Shown here piece after piece: positions 62,277-64,000 of a stretch of DNA of 64,000 bases. The translations under genes and the position numbers were made by a program. Source of the stretch: an uncultured Holophagaceae bacterium. Its GTDB lineage: Bacteria > Acidobacteriota > Holophagae > Holophagales > Holophagaceae. Every line of letters begins with the position of its first letter. Within the stretch, counting starts at the first letter, position 1. The notes beneath the pieces were generated by a model. It was not told the origin of the DNA, made no database searches, and saw only the letters and a program-made list of their open reading frames with translations. Location of the stretch: positions 62,001 to 126,000 of the forward strand of contig CAISFO010000033.1 in assembly GCA_903884655.1 (NCBI GenBank). Direction: 5' to 3'.

Positions 62277-64000
62277 TTATTGCGGTGGCCTCAGTTCTTC
62301 CAGGGAATGTTTGAGTTCTTTCATGCTGAACGGCTTGGAAAGCAGGGTGACCATGGGATGGGCCGCCGCCAGGTCCAGGGCAGTCTGATCGGCTCGCCCC
62401 GTGGCCAGCAGGACCGGCAGTGTGGGGCGCAGGGCGCGCAGGCGTGGCAGGGTGCCTGTGCCCCCCAGTCCGGGCATGTTCATGTCGAGCAGGACGACGT
62501 CGGGCTGGAAACCGGCTTCGAGTTTCGCCAGGGCCTCTTCTCCGCTGGCAACCCAACTGGCGTGATGACCAAGCTCTTCCAGTAGCGCCCGCATCGAAAC
62601 CTGGATCAGTTCATCGTCATCCACCAGCAAGACCGTCAGCGCTGGCCCCGGGCATTCGATTTGAGGGTCAGGGACCCGTTCGCTGGCTTGGAATACCGGT
62701 ACCCAGATCGGGAAGTGCAGTCTCACCTTGGTGCCATGGCCAGGCTCGCTCTGGAGTTCCATCTGACCCTGGTGGGACTTCACGGTGCTGTAGACCATGG
62801 AGAGGCCCAAGCCCGTGCCCTTGCCGACATCCTTGGTCGTGAAGAAGGGGTCCAGGGCCCGGTCCAGGACGTCCCTCGGCATCCCGCTACCCGTGTCAGC
62901 CACTTCTATGAGGACCCATCCGCCCACCTCGTTGCGGGTGCAGAGTGTGAGGACTCCCCCATCGGGCATGGCATCCACCGCGTTGATACAGAGGTTCATG
63001 AGGGAATGGCTCAGGGCCGCCGGGTCCCCTTTCACGGCATGAAGGCCCTCGGTGAGATCGGTCACCAGGCGGACTCTTTGCAGGGTCGTCCGCTTGAGGA
63101 GGGCGACGACCTCCAGCACCATGACATTGAGGTCGATGACCACTTCCAGGGTGAGTCCCTCATGGGCGAAGCTCAGGAGGCTTTTCACCATGGAGCCGCC
63201 CCGCTCACAGGCCTTGATGATGGTCTCCATGTTCTTGCGCAGCAGGTGATCGTCCTGGGCTCTGTGCTGATGCAGGCTGGCCAGACCCAGGATCGCTCCA
63301 AGCACGTTGTTCATGTCGTGCGCGACCCCCCCGGCTAGGCAGCCGAGGCTCTCCATCCTCTGCGCCCGGTTCAGCTGAGCCTGCAGTCTGGCCTTCTCCT
63401 CCTCGGTTCGATGCAGTTCCGTGATGTCCGAGACGACACCGTCGATGATCAGTTCACCCTCGGGCGTGCGATGGCACCTGGCACGGTCCCGCAGCCACCT
63501 CTGCTGGCCGGCAGCATGCCGGATCCGGTAGATGAGGTCGAAGCCCGTCTGGCTGGCCAGATTCTCCTTGATGGCGGCGTCGACTTTGGGAAGATCGTCC
63601 GGGTCGATGGCGTCGTGCCAGAGCCAGGGTGCCTCCAGCAGCTGCTTGGCGGAATAGCCAAGAATCTCTTCGGTACGGGGTGAATAGTAGAGGCCGCCGC
63701 GACGGTCAGAGTAGCGATAGATGGCCACCGGGGCGTTCTCGGCCATGGAAGCGAACTGCTCATCGCTCTCCCGCAAGGCGCTTTCCGCCAGCTTGCGCGC
63801 GGTGATGTCGATGAGGTTGCCCAGGACCTTGACGACACGCCCCTCCGCCCAGGTGGCTTCCGCCACGGTGCGAATCCACAGGTGGCGGCCCTTGGCGGTC
63901 GTGAAGGGGAATTCCAGATCATAGGGTTCGCCCAACTCGGCACAACGCTGGAACGAGGCCAGGATCGTGGGGCGGTCGTCCGGTGCATAGCACGACAGGC
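62277..64000 (-). CDS. PAS-PAS hybrid histidine kinase with receiver (5' truncated by window edge)
   Basis: Open to base 64000, so the N-terminus is outside the window; at least 574 residues. It contains the end of one PAS/PAC, a second PAS ([34 protein letters not shown]), HisKA with [15 protein letters not shown] (His intact), HATPase ([33 protein letters not shown]) and a C-terminal receiver ([13 protein letters not shown]). It is the intact-histidine relative of the His-less protein at 30352. Confidence 0.92.
   Translation of the reverse strand, partial: LSCYAPDDRPTILASFQRCAELGEPYDLEFPFTTAKGRHLWIRTVAEATWAEGRVVKVLGNLIDITARKLAESALRESDEQFASMAENAPVAIYRYSDRRGGLYYSPRTEEILGYSAKQLLEAPWLWHDAIDPDDLPKVDAAIKENLASQTGFDLIYRIRHAAGQQRWLRDRARCHRTPEGELIIDGVVSDITELHRTEEEKARLQAQLNRAQRMESLGCLAGGVAHDMNNVLGAILGLASLHQHRAQDDHLLRKNMETIIKACERGGSMVKSLLSFAHEGLTLEVVIDLNVMVLEVVALLKRTTLQRVRLVTDLTEGLHAVKGDPAALSHSLMNLCINAVDAMPDGGVLTLCTRNEVGGWVLIEVADTGSGMPRDVLDRALDPFFTTKDVGKGTGLGLSMVYSTVKSHQGQMELQSEPGHGTKVRLHFPIWVPVFQASERVPDPQIECPGPALTVLLVDDDELIQVSMRALLEELGHHASWVASGEEALAKLEAGFQPDVVLLDMNMPGLGGTGTLPRLRALRPTLPVLLATGRADQTALDLAAAHPMVTLLSKPFSMKELKHSLEELRPPQ

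Overview
The window reads as a high-GC, gene-dense bacterial chromosome segment. The best fit is an acidobacterium of the Holophaga/Geothrix kind. This is an inference from gene content (multihaem c-type cytochromes, a porin with an N-terminal haem site, PilZ and many hybrid kinases, a stand-alone PurL with separate PurQ) and not from any database search.

Left core region (1-13350): the 3' end of purQ, an AraC-type regulator, several small secreted or membrane proteins, purL, a PilZ/receiver-like protein, a B12-binding radical SAM protein with TPRs, pyrF with a small membrane protein, a hypothetical protein and a secreted M1-like metallopeptidase. It ends at an intact initiator tRNA-fMet gene.

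Accessory region (about 13427-40364): this block lies between the intact tRNA-fMet and a second copy of the tRNA's 3' 45 nt, as expected for an island integrated at a tRNA. Inside are a CHASE hybrid kinase, a fimbrial locus with three DUF4402 subunit genes plus chaperone and usher-like genes, two receiver-kinase proteins interleaved with the subunits, a sigma-54 activator of the NtrC type paired with a hybrid protein that has lost its phosphoacceptor histidine, a DUF5131-like protein, and a NarL-type kinase/regulator pair. A 3.77-kb IS1595-family element with perfect 8-bp target duplications carries a restriction-modification-like fusion protein and a ribbon-helix-helix gene. Near the right end is a truncated CapD-like gene. 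Four minus-strand transcription units here share a promoter-like -24/-12 element and an identical upstream 24-bp motif at a fixed distance of 80-81 nt. This looks like a sigma-54 regulon whose activator is encoded in the same locus, and it is the strongest candidate for an undescribed system.

Right core region (40365-64000): a HIT hydrolase, a three-gene operon (ECF-type S component, DUF1893, LarA-like racemase), a very large secreted propeller-amidohydrolase, an AsmA-like/GT51 transglycosylase fusion, an EEP-family hydrolase, CsbD and a small acidic protein, a two-subunit molybdenum hydroxylase, an eight-haem lipoprotein cytochrome, an outer-membrane porin-cytochrome operon with a ferredoxin, an OmpR-type two-component system, and the start of another hybrid kinase cut by the window edge.

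Several convergent gene pairs end within 3 nt of each other or share a stop tetranucleotide (CTAG or TTAG). Start codons were revised from the ORF track wherever a Shine-Dalgarno sequence or a signal peptide decided the matter.
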